Source of the DNA: a bacterium
GTDB taxonomy: Bacteria > Verrucomicrobiota > Kiritimatiellia > UBA8416 > CAMZLY01
Length of the DNA: 15,222 bases
Direction: 5' to 3'
NCBI GenBank assembly: GCA_030632465.1
Contig: DAOVUR010000019.1
Span: 1-15,222, forward strand
The first letter of the stretch is position 1, and every line of letters begins with the position of its first letter. The position numbers and the translations under genes are program-made. The notes below the pieces were generated by a model. The model was not told where the DNA came from, ran no database searches, and was given only the letters and a program-made list of their open reading frames with translations. Shown piece after piece: positions 6,778-14,093 of the stretch.

Positions 6778-8148
6778 ATGAAAGTTCCAATAATGAGTGT
6801 GATGGCAATTCTATTGCTTGTATTAACCGTAAACGCAGAGGATTCAGGTCCTATGTATAAAGATGATCCTAGTATTATTAAGATCATAGAAGATCTAAAG
6901 CCCGGTGAAATCATTAAACTGCCCAAGTGTAAGGTTATGCCGGAGGATGCATCTAAATACCATAGTACATTTAAGGACGGGCCAGGTGGACGGAACTATG
7001 GAATGAAGATGCCTTACGCTCCCGATAGACAGACGGCAGTCTACTGCGGAGGTAATCATGGTGTGCCGCATCGTTTTAATGATGTCTGGGAGTATCATCT
7101 AGGAAGCCACACTTGGCACCTTCTACGCTCGCCAGGAATTGACCTTACGGTGATGAATAATTATGGAAATAAGTTACGTATTCTCAAGAGAAAACCGGAA
7201 GAGAATGCAGAAAAAATCAAGGAGTTAGAAAAGAAAAGAGTTGAGTGGTGGGATGGAGCTGAAATTGCTGATGGGTATTTTCGAGACAAAGTTACTAAGG
7301 GTCCTATTTGGCCTGGACACACTTGGGACGGAATCACCTATGATCATGTAAATAAACAGCTATATTGGAATACGTTAGTTGCATTTAAGCGCAGACACCA
7401 ACAGAAGCTGGAGCAGTATGCCAAAGCCACAGGGAAAAACTACGATGATATCGTAAAAGAGCTCAAGCCTCCTGTGTCTATGTATATGTATGATTTTGCT
7501 AAAAACGAGTGGGTACCGCAAGAGAACAGTGGACCAGCTCCTAGAATGTGGGGCATGGGCTCTACAATTCATTATATTCCTGATATAGACAAAACTATCT
7601 TTTATTGCTGCGTGGGTAATGTGCCTGGCGGTTATACTGAGGGGATGTGGAGCTATGATGCCAAAACAAACTGCTGGAAAGAGCTCATACCGGGGAAAGA
7701 AGTCAGGAAGTTATGGGAAAAGGAAAAAGTTGCTCCTGGTGAAGAACTGCAAGTTGCCTATAGCACTAAAGATAAAAAGCTGGTGGCGGTGCAAGGAAAT
7801 AGAACTTTTATTTACGACATTGCTGAGAATAAATGGTCGCGCGGGAAAGATGGTCCTGTCTATGCACATGATGCTGATTCAACTTTTGTTTATGATGAAG
7901 ATACGGGCGATTTTTTATTGCTAGGGCGAGAGGCAAACAAGCGGAGGGCAAAAGTCTTGCTTTCTATCTTTTCTTATAACATAAGCGAAGATAAATGGGA
8001 GAAGATAATCACTCCTGCACTACTAGCAGATGATACAGGCGCAAATTGGCGAAGATACACCACTGGATATCCTGGTTATTATGACCCCATACATCATGTC
8101 TTTGTCTTGTACAGCAAGCGGGGAACCTTTCTGTATAAACATAAATAA
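6778..8148 (+). CDS. Secreted kelch-like beta-propeller protein 2
   Basis: The product has 456 residues with a signal peptide (residues 1-20, cleavage after VNA before EDSGP). I chose ATG 6778 because AAAGGAGA then has a normal spacing of about 8 bases; ATG 6772 would be only 2 bases from it. The mature protein shows kelch-like blades: AVYCGGNHG near 87-95 followed by NDVWEY at 101-106, MYDFAKNEW at 237-245 and MWSYDAKTNCW at 290-300. After the first blade there is a charged helical stretch (about 128-157, Lys/Glu-rich), in the same place as the larger insertion in kelch protein 1, and a second one near 203-230. The two proteins are probably distant paralogues. The mature N-termini are also alike (ED-x2-P). 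No enzyme activity can be assigned. It is the last gene of the tight eda-kdgK-BNR run. Confidence 0.78.
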   Translation: MKVPIMSVMAILLLVLTVNAEDSGPMYKDDPSIIKIIEDLKPGEIIKLPKCKVMPEDASKYHSTFKDGPGGRNYGMKMPYAPDRQTAVYCGGNHGVPHRFNDVWEYHLGSHTWHLLRSPGIDLTVMNNYGNKLRILKRKPEENAEKIKELEKKRVEWWDGAEIADGYFRDKVTKGPIWPGHTWDGITYDHVNKQLYWNTLVAFKRRHQQKLEQYAKATGKNYDDIVKELKPPVSMYMYDFAKNEWVPQENSGPAPRMWGMGSTIHYIPDIDKTIFYCCVGNVPGGYTEGMWSYDAKTNCWKELIPGKEVRKLWEKEKVAPGEELQVAYSTKDKKLVAVQGNRTFIYDIAENKWSRGKDGPVYAHDADSTFVYDEDTGDFLLLGREANKRRAKVLLSIFSYNISEDKWEKIITPALLADDTGANWRRYTTGYPGYYDPIHHVFVLYSKRGTFLYKHK

Positions 8149-8224
8149 ACTGAGTAATACTTGATCCCACCTTATCTAAATAAAGCTTGGAACCTCCTTG
8201 ATGAAGATATATATTAAGTGCTGC

Positions 8225-8252
8225 TTTATGTGAGAAATGTCATATTTATAAT
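8225..8252 (+). promoter_or_regulatory. Candidate promoter for the NHL/FlgD-Ig gene
   Basis: A perfect -10 hexamer TATAAT (8247-8252) is preceded after 16 bases by TTTATG (8225-8230), a three-of-six match to the -35. Transcription would begin near 8259, about 40 bases before the start codon. The 152-base gap after kelch gene 2 agrees with a separate transcription unit. Confidence 0.45.
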
Positions 8253-8265
8253 CTGCTGGACATTT
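8235..8265. promoter_or_regulatory. Inverted repeat centred on the -10 element
   Basis: AAATGTC (8235-8241) and GACATTT (8259-8265) are perfect 7-base inverted arms separated by 17 bases. The dyad centre (8250) falls on the TATAAT box. This geometry suits a dimeric regulator binding across the promoter. The family is unknown. Confidence 0.35.
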
Positions 8266-8300
8266 TGTGAAGCTGTGAATAGTTAAATCAAGGAGAGTAC

Positions 8301-10820
8301 ATGAAAGTATTGACGATTATTACTATTTTGTTGATGGGGACAACTTGTTTAGATTTTGTTAATGCTGAAGAGCCTGTTTCTAGCCCTTCACTCAATACTG
8401 AGGTAACCAAGCAAGTAGCTAAGTTTGTATCCGCCCCAAGGGTTAAGAAAAAAAGGGGGCAAGTTATCATTCGCTTTACCGTCTCGGCGAAGACAGACGT
8501 GGAGGTGGCAGTTTTAGATGTTGATAAGAAAATAGTCCGGCGACTAGCTGCTGGTGTTTTGGGTGGCAAGAATGATCCGCCAGCTCCTCTTAAACCTGGA
8601 TTCGATCAATCTGTTCTTTGGGATGGAAACGATGATTATGGCAAAAAGGCTGAAGGAGCTCCTTTCAGCGTACGTGTTCGTATAGGTATGGATGTAGCTT
8701 ATGGCAGGATGCTCGGTGGAAGTCCTTACACAGGACTTCTTTCTCCAAATGGGCCTAAGGACTCTATTGCCCTTTCTCCCGATGGTTCTATGTATGTACA
8801 TATGTCTTCTCTGGTAGGTGTACTTCATGCTTCAATACCGTGGCAATTGCGAAAGTTTGATAAGGCTGGAAAATATATTAAAACAATCCTGCCATATCCT
8901 GCTTCAACTTCAACCAATAATGTGCCAGCATTTAATTTAGCTCATGATGGTTCCGAGTTTTTAATGCCACGCTTTAATAATGCACTTGATCCGACGACAT
9001 ATCATTTTGGTGATAATATATATCGAAAAGTTGTGAATAACCAAGTTGTATTCATAGGGGACAAGAAACTTACCTTTGTGAGTTTAGATGACTCTAACGC
9101 CATCAAAACTGTTTCTTTTGCAAAGATGAAGTGGAAGCGCACTTCTGTGCAGATCGCATTTTCACCAGACGGGAGGTATGTCTACTATTCCAATGCAGCT
9201 GATATTCCTTATAATCCCAAGAAATTATCGGACTTTAATCATGAATTCCCGAATGGTCGTATTTATAGGCAAGATTTGGAGAAGCCAGGAGCCGCACCTG
9301 AAAAATTTTATGATATCTCGTTTCCTGAGAAGTTTTGGTTCCCCAATGCCTGGAATAAAAGAACCGCTACGGGAGGGATTGATGTAGACACTAATGGACA
9401 TATTTTTGTCTGTGATCTAGTCAATCAAGAAATCATCGAGCTCTCTCCAGAAGGTAAGAAGCTTAGTAGTATCAAAGTACCATGGCCAGACAAAGTAATC
9501 CTCTCGCAAAAGAGTGATACTATCTATGTTATCTCGAACCAAGTCACTAAAGGTTACCGATTAGAAACAACACTATATAAGATCAACGGTCGCGGTTCAA
9601 AGGCTAAGGTGGTCATGGAATTACCGATAGGCAAAGATTTGGGAACCTCCATTGCTCTTAATGAACTAGAAGAGAAACCATTTTTATGGATTGGGGGGAA
9701 TCGCGAACTTATTAAATTTGAAGATGCTGGTAATGAATTCATCAAGGGCGAAAATCTTTTAAATGATAAAGATAAAATTTCTTTTGTGACTTATGGCGAT
9801 GTAGATGTCGAAAAGGATCTCGTCTATATTACAAATGGATCGAGAGAGGTCTGGCGTTATGATGGGAAGACTGGCGAGGGAGGTCGTACCCACCTAACAA
9901 CTTGTGACGTTTCGGTTGGCCCTAAGGGAACGGTCTATGCATGGGGAATTAAGGGCTTTTACGGTCCTGTTGCTCGCTATGGACGAGATCTCAAGCCTCT
10001 TCCACTGGCGTCGGGCAAGCATACCTACGGAGCTCTCTACGGTAGGTATGGGCGTGGGGTCAATGCTCCAGGTTTAGCTGTCGATTGGCATGGGCGCGTC
10101 TATGCTTTGAGTGGTTTTAATACATGTGCTCTTTATGCCTTTGATAAAGAAGGAAAATTAGTAGATTTTGAGCGTAAAGCTCCTGCACCGATGAATGTCG
10201 GGGAAATCAAAAAAGGTGATAGTATGCCAGCTTACCTTTCGTATGTGATGGATCAAGGGGGAAGCATACAGACTGATCCCAAAGGAAATGTCTATGTTCT
10301 AGAGCATGGCCTTCCTAGTGATTTTAAAAATCCTAAAGGCTTTGAAAAAGATCCGGCCTTCGATCGTTCCACGGGAACCGTTTATAAGTTCGGCCCCAAG
10401 GGCGGAACCTTTAAGCCTGTAAAAGGGCGTGAAAGATATGAGGCAGAGGGGGCTTTACGGAGATATTATATCGCTTGTGGGCCAATATCAGGATCTTGGA
10501 AATCAACCGGGTCCGTTTGTCACTGCACTCGTCCAAGATTTGATGTAGACGCTTATGGAAGACTATGTATTCCAAATGGGCTAACTCAAAAAGTTATAGT
10601 CATTGATAATAATGATAATGAGATTTTAAGGTTTGGGAATTATGGGAATTATGACTCCGCGGGGCCTGATAGCATCGATCCCAAGCCACCACTACCTATG
10701 GGGTGGCCAATATTTTCAGCAGTTAGCGATGAACATATTTATGTAGGCGATGGGCTGAATCATAGGGTTCTTCGTGTTGATAAAATATTTTCAGAGACTA
10801 TGGTATGTCTGATAAAATAA
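8301..10820 (+). CDS. Secreted protein with FlgD-type Ig domain and NHL-like beta-propeller
   Basis: The product has 839 residues. Residues 1-22 are a signal peptide with likely cleavage after VNA. A cysteine at 16 is not in a proper lipobox, so it is not called a lipoprotein. Residues about 50-130 form a FlgD-like Ig module: beta strands, then the loop WDGNDDYG at 107-114, and FSVRVRI. The remainder (about 150-830) repeats the propeller pattern of hydrophobic strand, DG/D-x-G turn and Y/F-V, with recognisable NHL-style stretches such as GIDVDTNGHIFVCD in the middle and VGDGLNHRVLRVD near the C-terminus. FlgD-Ig plus NHL combinations are common in secreted proteins of PVC-group and related bacteria and are mostly uncharacterised. 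AGGAG lies 5 bases before ATG. There is no C-terminal anchor or sorting motif. It may bind or act on the extracellular substrate of the cluster, but this is inference from position. Confidence 0.75.
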   Translation: MKVLTIITILLMGTTCLDFVNAEEPVSSPSLNTEVTKQVAKFVSAPRVKKKRGQVIIRFTVSAKTDVEVAVLDVDKKIVRRLAAGVLGGKNDPPAPLKPGFDQSVLWDGNDDYGKKAEGAPFSVRVRIGMDVAYGRMLGGSPYTGLLSPNGPKDSIALSPDGSMYVHMSSLVGVLHASIPWQLRKFDKAGKYIKTILPYPASTSTNNVPAFNLAHDGSEFLMPRFNNALDPTTYHFGDNIYRKVVNNQVVFIGDKKLTFVSLDDSNAIKTVSFAKMKWKRTSVQIAFSPDGRYVYYSNAADIPYNPKKLSDFNHEFPNGRIYRQDLEKPGAAPEKFYDISFPEKFWFPNAWNKRTATGGIDVDTNGHIFVCDLVNQEIIELSPEGKKLSSIKVPWPDKVILSQKSDTIYVISNQVTKGYRLETTLYKINGRGSKAKVVMELPIGKDLGTSIALNELEEKPFLWIGGNRELIKFEDAGNEFIKGENLLNDKDKISFVTYGDVDVEKDLVYITNGSREVWRYDGKTGEGGRTHLTTCDVSVGPKGTVYAWGIKGFYGPVARYGRDLKPLPLASGKHTYGALYGRYGRGVNAPGLAVDWHGRVYALSGFNTCALYAFDKEGKLVDFERKAPAPMNVGEIKKGDSMPAYLSYVMDQGGSIQTDPKGNVYVLEHGLPSDFKNPKGFEKDPAFDRSTGTVYKFGPKGGTFKPVKGRERYEAEGALRRYYIACGPISGSWKSTGSVCHCTRPRFDVDAYGRLCIPNGLTQKVIVIDNNDNEILRFGNYGNYDSAGPDSIDPKPPLPMGWPIFSAVSDEHIYVGDGLNHRVLRVDKIFSETMVCLIK

Positions 10821-10872
10821 AAACTTAGCGGTACACAAGTACTCACACTCCCAAACACACTTTCTCACCTGC

Positions 10873-10929
10873 AACTCATGTTGACTAGGCTGGGTAGTTT
10901 GATTTGCTGATATAGCAAAAACATGAGTT
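10873..10929. terminator. Nested inverted repeats between convergent genes
   Basis: AACTCATGTT (10873-10882) pairs perfectly with AACATGAGTT (10920-10929). Inside it a second hairpin, TTTGCT/AGCAAA (10903-10908 and 10914-10919) with a 5-base loop, also pairs perfectly. The element sits between the ends of two convergent genes, so a two-way terminator is a reasonable reading. There is no strong U-run on either side, which weakens the call. Confidence 0.35.
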
Positions 10930-10960
10930 CTGTTATCGAATGTCACTGACTATATTGATA

Positions 10961-11959
10961 CTATTCAGGCTTCACATCGCGTGAGAGTAGTGATTTCATT
11001 GCATCTAGCGGATCTTTGTTTTCGTGAATAATTGCATAGACTTCGCTGGTTACTGGTGCATCGATCTTATTCTCGACAGCTACGGCATGTGCGCTTGCGC
11101 AGTTCCAGACACCTTCGGCAGCCTGTTGCATGTTCGATAGTATATCTGCTGCTTTTTCGCCACGTCCAATTTTTTCGCCAACGCCACGGTTTCTGCTAAG
11201 TTTACTAGTGCAGGTCACGATTAGATCGCCTAGTCCGCTTAGTCCGGTAAAAGTTTTTTCTTCGGCACCCAGTGCGACACCGAGCCTTTTCATCTCTACT
11301 AGGCCGCGAGTTATTAGTGCGGCACGTGTATTGTCGCCAAAGCCAAGTCCATCACTGATACCGACAGCAATGGCAATCACGTTCTTGAGTGCACCGCCAA
11401 GCTCTACGCCGATGACATCTTGGGTTGTATAGACTCTGAAATGGTTATTCGACATTAGTTGTTGCAGGCATGTGCTACACTCTATGTCTTCACAGGCAAC
11501 TGTTACGGCGGTAGGAACGCCTCTAGCCACCTCTTCGGCATGACTAGGGCCTGATAGGGCAGCCACGGGGCTATGGTCAAGGAGGGACTCTGCAAGTTTA
11601 CTCATGCGTTGGTGTGTGTCGCGGTCTAACCCTTTGGCAACACTGACAACACTGGCATTAGCAGGTATTAGTCCAGCCATAGAGCCTACTACATCGCGAT
11701 AGTACTTTGTTGGTACAGCTAGAATGACGGCATCTGCATCTTTTAATGCTTCTTCTTTGTCGGCAGTTAAATTTACGCCGTCAGGGATTTCCACGCCTTC
11801 TAGGAATGATCTGTTTTCGCGGCTGGCTTTAACTGTCTCGATATAATCAGCGAAAGGTCCCCAGATAGTTACATCATGACCGTTTTCGAAAGCGATGAGT
11901 CCTAATGCTGTGCCCCAACCGCCATCACCTATAACTGTTACTTTTTTCTTATCTGTCAT
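10961..11959 (-). CDS. gpsA: Glycerol-3-phosphate dehydrogenase [NAD(P)+]
   Basis: This enzyme reduces dihydroxyacetone phosphate to sn-glycerol-3-phosphate for phospholipid synthesis in the cytoplasm. With the start at ATG 11959 it has 332 residues, the usual length. A longer frame from 12007 would overlap plsY and adds a non-homologous stretch, so I reject it. Motifs are the dinucleotide-binding GDGGWGTAL (11-19), AVPTKYYR (81-88), AKGLD (108-112), LSGPSHAEEVARG (135-147), GGALKN with catalytic Lys192, then DNTRAALITRG and GLGDLIVTC. It starts 7 bases after plsY ends, and its product is the direct substrate of PlsY, so the two are clearly co-transcribed. The ribosome site (GTAGGT) is weak, so translational coupling with plsY is likely. 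Confidence 0.95.
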   Translation of the reverse strand: MTDKKKVTVIGDGGWGTALGLIAFENGHDVTIWGPFADYIETVKASRENRSFLEGVEIPDGVNLTADKEEALKDADAVILAVPTKYYRDVVGSMAGLIPANASVVSVAKGLDRDTHQRMSKLAESLLDHSPVAALSGPSHAEEVARGVPTAVTVACEDIECSTCLQQLMSNNHFRVYTTQDVIGVELGGALKNVIAIAVGISDGLGFGDNTRAALITRGLVEMKRLGVALGAEEKTFTGLSGLGDLIVTCTSKLSRNRGVGEKIGRGEKAADILSNMQQAAEGVWNCASAHAVAVENKIDAPVTSEVYAIIHENKDPLDAMKSLLSRDVKPE

Positions 11960-11966
11960 AATATAC

Positions 11967-12608
11967 CTACTTCTTTTTTTTGAAGTTGAATCTGTTTTCG
12001 TTGCCATGCAGAAGACGAATGATATTGGCTTTATGTCGCCAGATTATTAATATTGCTAGTATGGTCAGCACAGATGGTAGTAGCAGTCCACCGTCATTTC
12101 TGACTTTGTCGACCCATGAGTATGAGGCTATTGTTATCGCTGTTATGATGGATGCTAGTGATACGTAACGGGATATGACAAAGACTATTACCCATGCTAT
12201 GAAGCCGATCCCGACCATCAGTGGGGCGATGCCCAATATTGCGCCAACAGTAGTTGCAACGCCCTTGCCGCCTTTGAAACGTAGGAATACCGACCAGTTA
12301 TGTCCTGCCACGGATGCGCATGCGTAGAGCAGTGCAATAGCTGTTAGGTAGTCGCTGGGCACTGCTAGGTGAACGGCAAGTTTTGCAATAAAGAAAGATG
12401 AACAGAAGCCTTTTAGTACATCTAAGAAAAAAGTAAATAGTCCCCAACCTTTGCCGACACAGCGGAATACATTTGTGGCACCTGTGCTACAGCTTCCCAC
12501 TCGTTGGATATTGATACCGTGGGCGCGGGCAATGATTAAGCCGAAAGGTATAGAGCCTAGTAGGTACGAAACTATAATGCCAAGAATTGTTATGAGGTAG
12601 ATATTCAC
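11967..12608 (-). CDS. plsY: Acyl-phosphate:glycerol-3-phosphate acyltransferase
   Basis: This inner-membrane enzyme transfers an acyl group from acyl phosphate to glycerol-3-phosphate, giving lysophosphatidate. It has 213 residues with about six to seven hydrophobic segments. Family motifs are GSIPFG (18-23), the GATNVFR loop (43-49), GHNWSVFLRFKGGKGVATT (102-120) and RHKANIIRLLHGNENRF near the C-terminus. One deviation is visible: where the family usually has GSGN-x-GATN, this protein has GSCSTGATN (38-46), replacing a Gly and an Asn of the loop. The start is GTG, 6 bases after the GcvH-like stop codon, without a clear ribosome site, so translation is probably coupled. GpsA, which makes its substrate, follows at once. 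The C-terminus is a Lys-rich tail. Confidence 0.93.
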   Translation of the reverse strand: MNIYLITILGIIVSYLLGSIPFGLIIARAHGINIQRVGSCSTGATNVFRCVGKGWGLFTFFLDVLKGFCSSFFIAKLAVHLAVPSDYLTAIALLYACASVAGHNWSVFLRFKGGKGVATTVGAILGIAPLMVGIGFIAWVIVFVISRYVSLASIITAITIASYSWVDKVRNDGGLLLPSVLTILAILIIWRHKANIIRLLHGNENRFNFKKKK

Positions 12609-12614
12609 AATGTT

Positions 12615-13010
12615 TTACTCGTCATCTTCTTCAGGTAGGAGCGCCTCATACTCTACTATATCTAGTAGATCGTCTAGGTGGCTCATGTCGGTAGGCTTAA
12701 TTTTAATTATCCAGCCTTGCTGAAATGGGTCAGAGTTTATTAGCTCAGGGTTGCTAAGTAGGTTTGTGTTGATACCGGAGATAATCCCCGGTACTGGGGC
12801 ATGAAACTCCATTGATTCGGTAAGTGACTCGATAAGACCAAGTGCATCCTCAATATCGTAAGGTTGCTCGTCCGGCTCTGGTAGTTCAACATGAATAATG
12901 TCGCCAAGTTTTGATTGCGCAAAGTCGGTTATGCCGATAGTGATTTCATCTCCTTCCACGAGTATCCATTCTTCATGGTGGGTGAATTTTAAATGTGATA
13001 AGTCTTCCAT
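12615..13010 (-). CDS. gcvH: GcvH-like protein lacking the lipoyl-lysine
   Basis: The 131-residue protein aligns along its full length with the H protein of the glycine cleavage system, the lipoyl carrier that shuttles an aminomethyl group between GcvP, GcvT and Lpd. Matching parts are the N-terminal HHEEWI and GITDFAQSKLGDIIHVELPE stretches, the APVPG turn, PELINSDPFQQGWIIKI and a helical C-terminus. However the modification motif, normally ESVKAA, reads ESLTES: Thr64 (codon ACC at 12819-12821) replaces the lysine that carries lipoate. All other hallmarks are intact, so this is not a decayed gene. No gcvT or gcvP lies nearby. It precedes plsY and gpsA by only 6 bases and appears to lead that operon. 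The ribosome site CAGGAGA is good. It cannot act as a normal H protein; the role is unknown. The symbol marks homology only. Confidence 0.85.
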   Translation of the reverse strand: MEDLSHLKFTHHEEWILVEGDEITIGITDFAQSKLGDIIHVELPEPDEQPYDIEDALGLIESLTESMEFHAPVPGIISGINTNLLSNPELINSDPFQQGWIIKIKPTDMSHLDDLLDIVEYEALLPEEDDE

Positions 13011-13111
13011 TACTCTTCTCCTGATAGCTATAAAATAATTCTGATATTATCTAAATTCTAATTAATAAGCGTGCCGTAGCATCTACTTTCTTCTACTCTT
13101 TGAATTGCCTA

Positions 13112-13139
13112 TATATAAATATTTTTTGTAACAGTGCAA
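13112..13139 (-). promoter_or_regulatory. Candidate promoter of the gcvH-like/plsY/gpsA operon
   Basis: Reading the minus strand, TTGCAC (13134-13139) and TATATA (13112-13117) are separated by 16 bases, each matching four of six consensus positions. They lie about 100 bases before the GcvH-like start in the AT-rich gap after ispA. No clear ispA terminator is seen in this gap, so read-through from ispA is also possible. Confidence 0.35.
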
Positions 13140-13167
13140 GCAGATAAATTAACAAATTACAAAAAAA

Positions 13168-14055
13168 TTAAATTGTACGTTCAATTACGAACTCCGCAAT
13201 TGCTTTTAGAGGCGCAAGATTATTCTGCGGGAGCACCTTTAGTGCGGTCATAGCTTTACTGATATAGTTGCTTGCCAGTAGTTTGGCTTCCTCTGGTGTA
13301 TGGGTTGCTAGGCAAGTTGTTTCGCTGTTTTGTATTGTGCTTGTTGATTCATTTGGCTCTTCGTCCAGTATGTCGTCAATAATCTGGAAAGCAAGTCCTA
13401 GTGATTGTCCATATTTTCCTAGAGCAGCAAGTTCTTCAGTACTGGCATTGGCGGCAATTCCGCCCATTCTGACTGCCGCATAAAAAAGGTCGGCAGTTTT
13501 GTGTAGATGAATCCAGTGGATAAGTTCCTTGTCCGTCTGTCCAATAGCGGCTAAGTCCTCGATTTGTCCGCCGACAACACCACAACTACCGGCTGCTGTG
13601 GCTAGTTCTTTTATCAACATGACCGTCTGCTCTGGTGATGTAGTGCTCTTTGCAATCAGTTCAAACGCTAGCGCTTGTAGTGCATCTCCAGTAAGAACGG
13701 CATTAGCTTCTCCGTAAACAACATGCACTGTAGGTTTGCCGCGCCGCTCTATATCGTCATCCATGCTTGGTAGATCGTCATGTACTAATGTGTAGGTGTG
13801 TAGTGTTTCGATTGCCATGGCGGAATATATTGCACTGCTGTTGTCGCCACAAATAGCTTTGCATGCTGCGAGGCAGAGGATAGGACGGATTCTTTTTCCG
13901 CCGGTAAAAGCTGCGTAACGCATCGCTTTGTGTAGTTCCGTTGGACGGGTATCTTCATTTGGCATTGCGTCATTTAGTGCAACTTCCACATGCGACTTCT
14001 GTTTGCTGAGATATATCTTTAAGTTAAAGATCTCTGTATCGTTGGCTGAGTTCAT
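13168..14055 (-). CDS. ispA: Short-chain polyprenyl diphosphate synthase (farnesyl/geranylgeranyl type)
   Basis: This cytoplasmic, Mg2+-dependent prenyltransferase condenses isopentenyl diphosphate with allylic diphosphates. The 295 residues contain GGKRIRP (52-58), the first Asp-rich motif DDLPSMDDD (93-101, with the two extra residues typical of bacterial IspA-type enzymes) followed by RRGKPT, GQIEDL, and the second Asp-rich motif DDILD (227-231). One deviation is visible: after the second motif, IspA proteins normally have GK-rich loops and a K-x-T-Y-P segment. Here the loop is shorter and the equivalent segment reads SETTCL, putting Glu245 where a diphosphate-contacting lysine is expected. 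The start is ATG with AGGTAA 10 bases upstream. It lies 38 bases after the glycosyltransferase. Chain length (C15 or C20) cannot be told. Confidence 0.9.
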   Translation of the reverse strand: MNSANDTEIFNLKIYLSKQKSHVEVALNDAMPNEDTRPTELHKAMRYAAFTGGKRIRPILCLAACKAICGDNSSAIYSAMAIETLHTYTLVHDDLPSMDDDIERRGKPTVHVVYGEANAVLTGDALQALAFELIAKSTTSPEQTVMLIKELATAAGSCGVVGGQIEDLAAIGQTDKELIHWIHLHKTADLFYAAVRMGGIAANASTEELAALGKYGQSLGLAFQIIDDILDEEPNESTSTIQNSETTCLATHTPEEAKLLASNYISKAMTALKVLPQNNLAPLKAIAEFVIERTI

Positions 14056-14093
14056 AATTATATTGTTACCTGTAGTAGTTATTTATGGTTTGC

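Noticed and set aside
8346..8348. Lipoprotein cysteine at residue 16 of the NHL protein
   Set aside because: The residues before it (G-T-T) do not make a lipobox; a normal cleavage site after VNA follows.
11960..12007. Extended N-terminus of GpsA from 12007
   Set aside because: It would overlap plsY by 41 bases and adds a Lys/Ser-rich stretch not found in GpsA; ATG 11959 places the dinucleotide motif at the usual distance.
12740..12922. Minus-strand ORF of 60 codons inside the gcvH-like gene
   Set aside because: It is an alternative frame of a gene with full-length family similarity.
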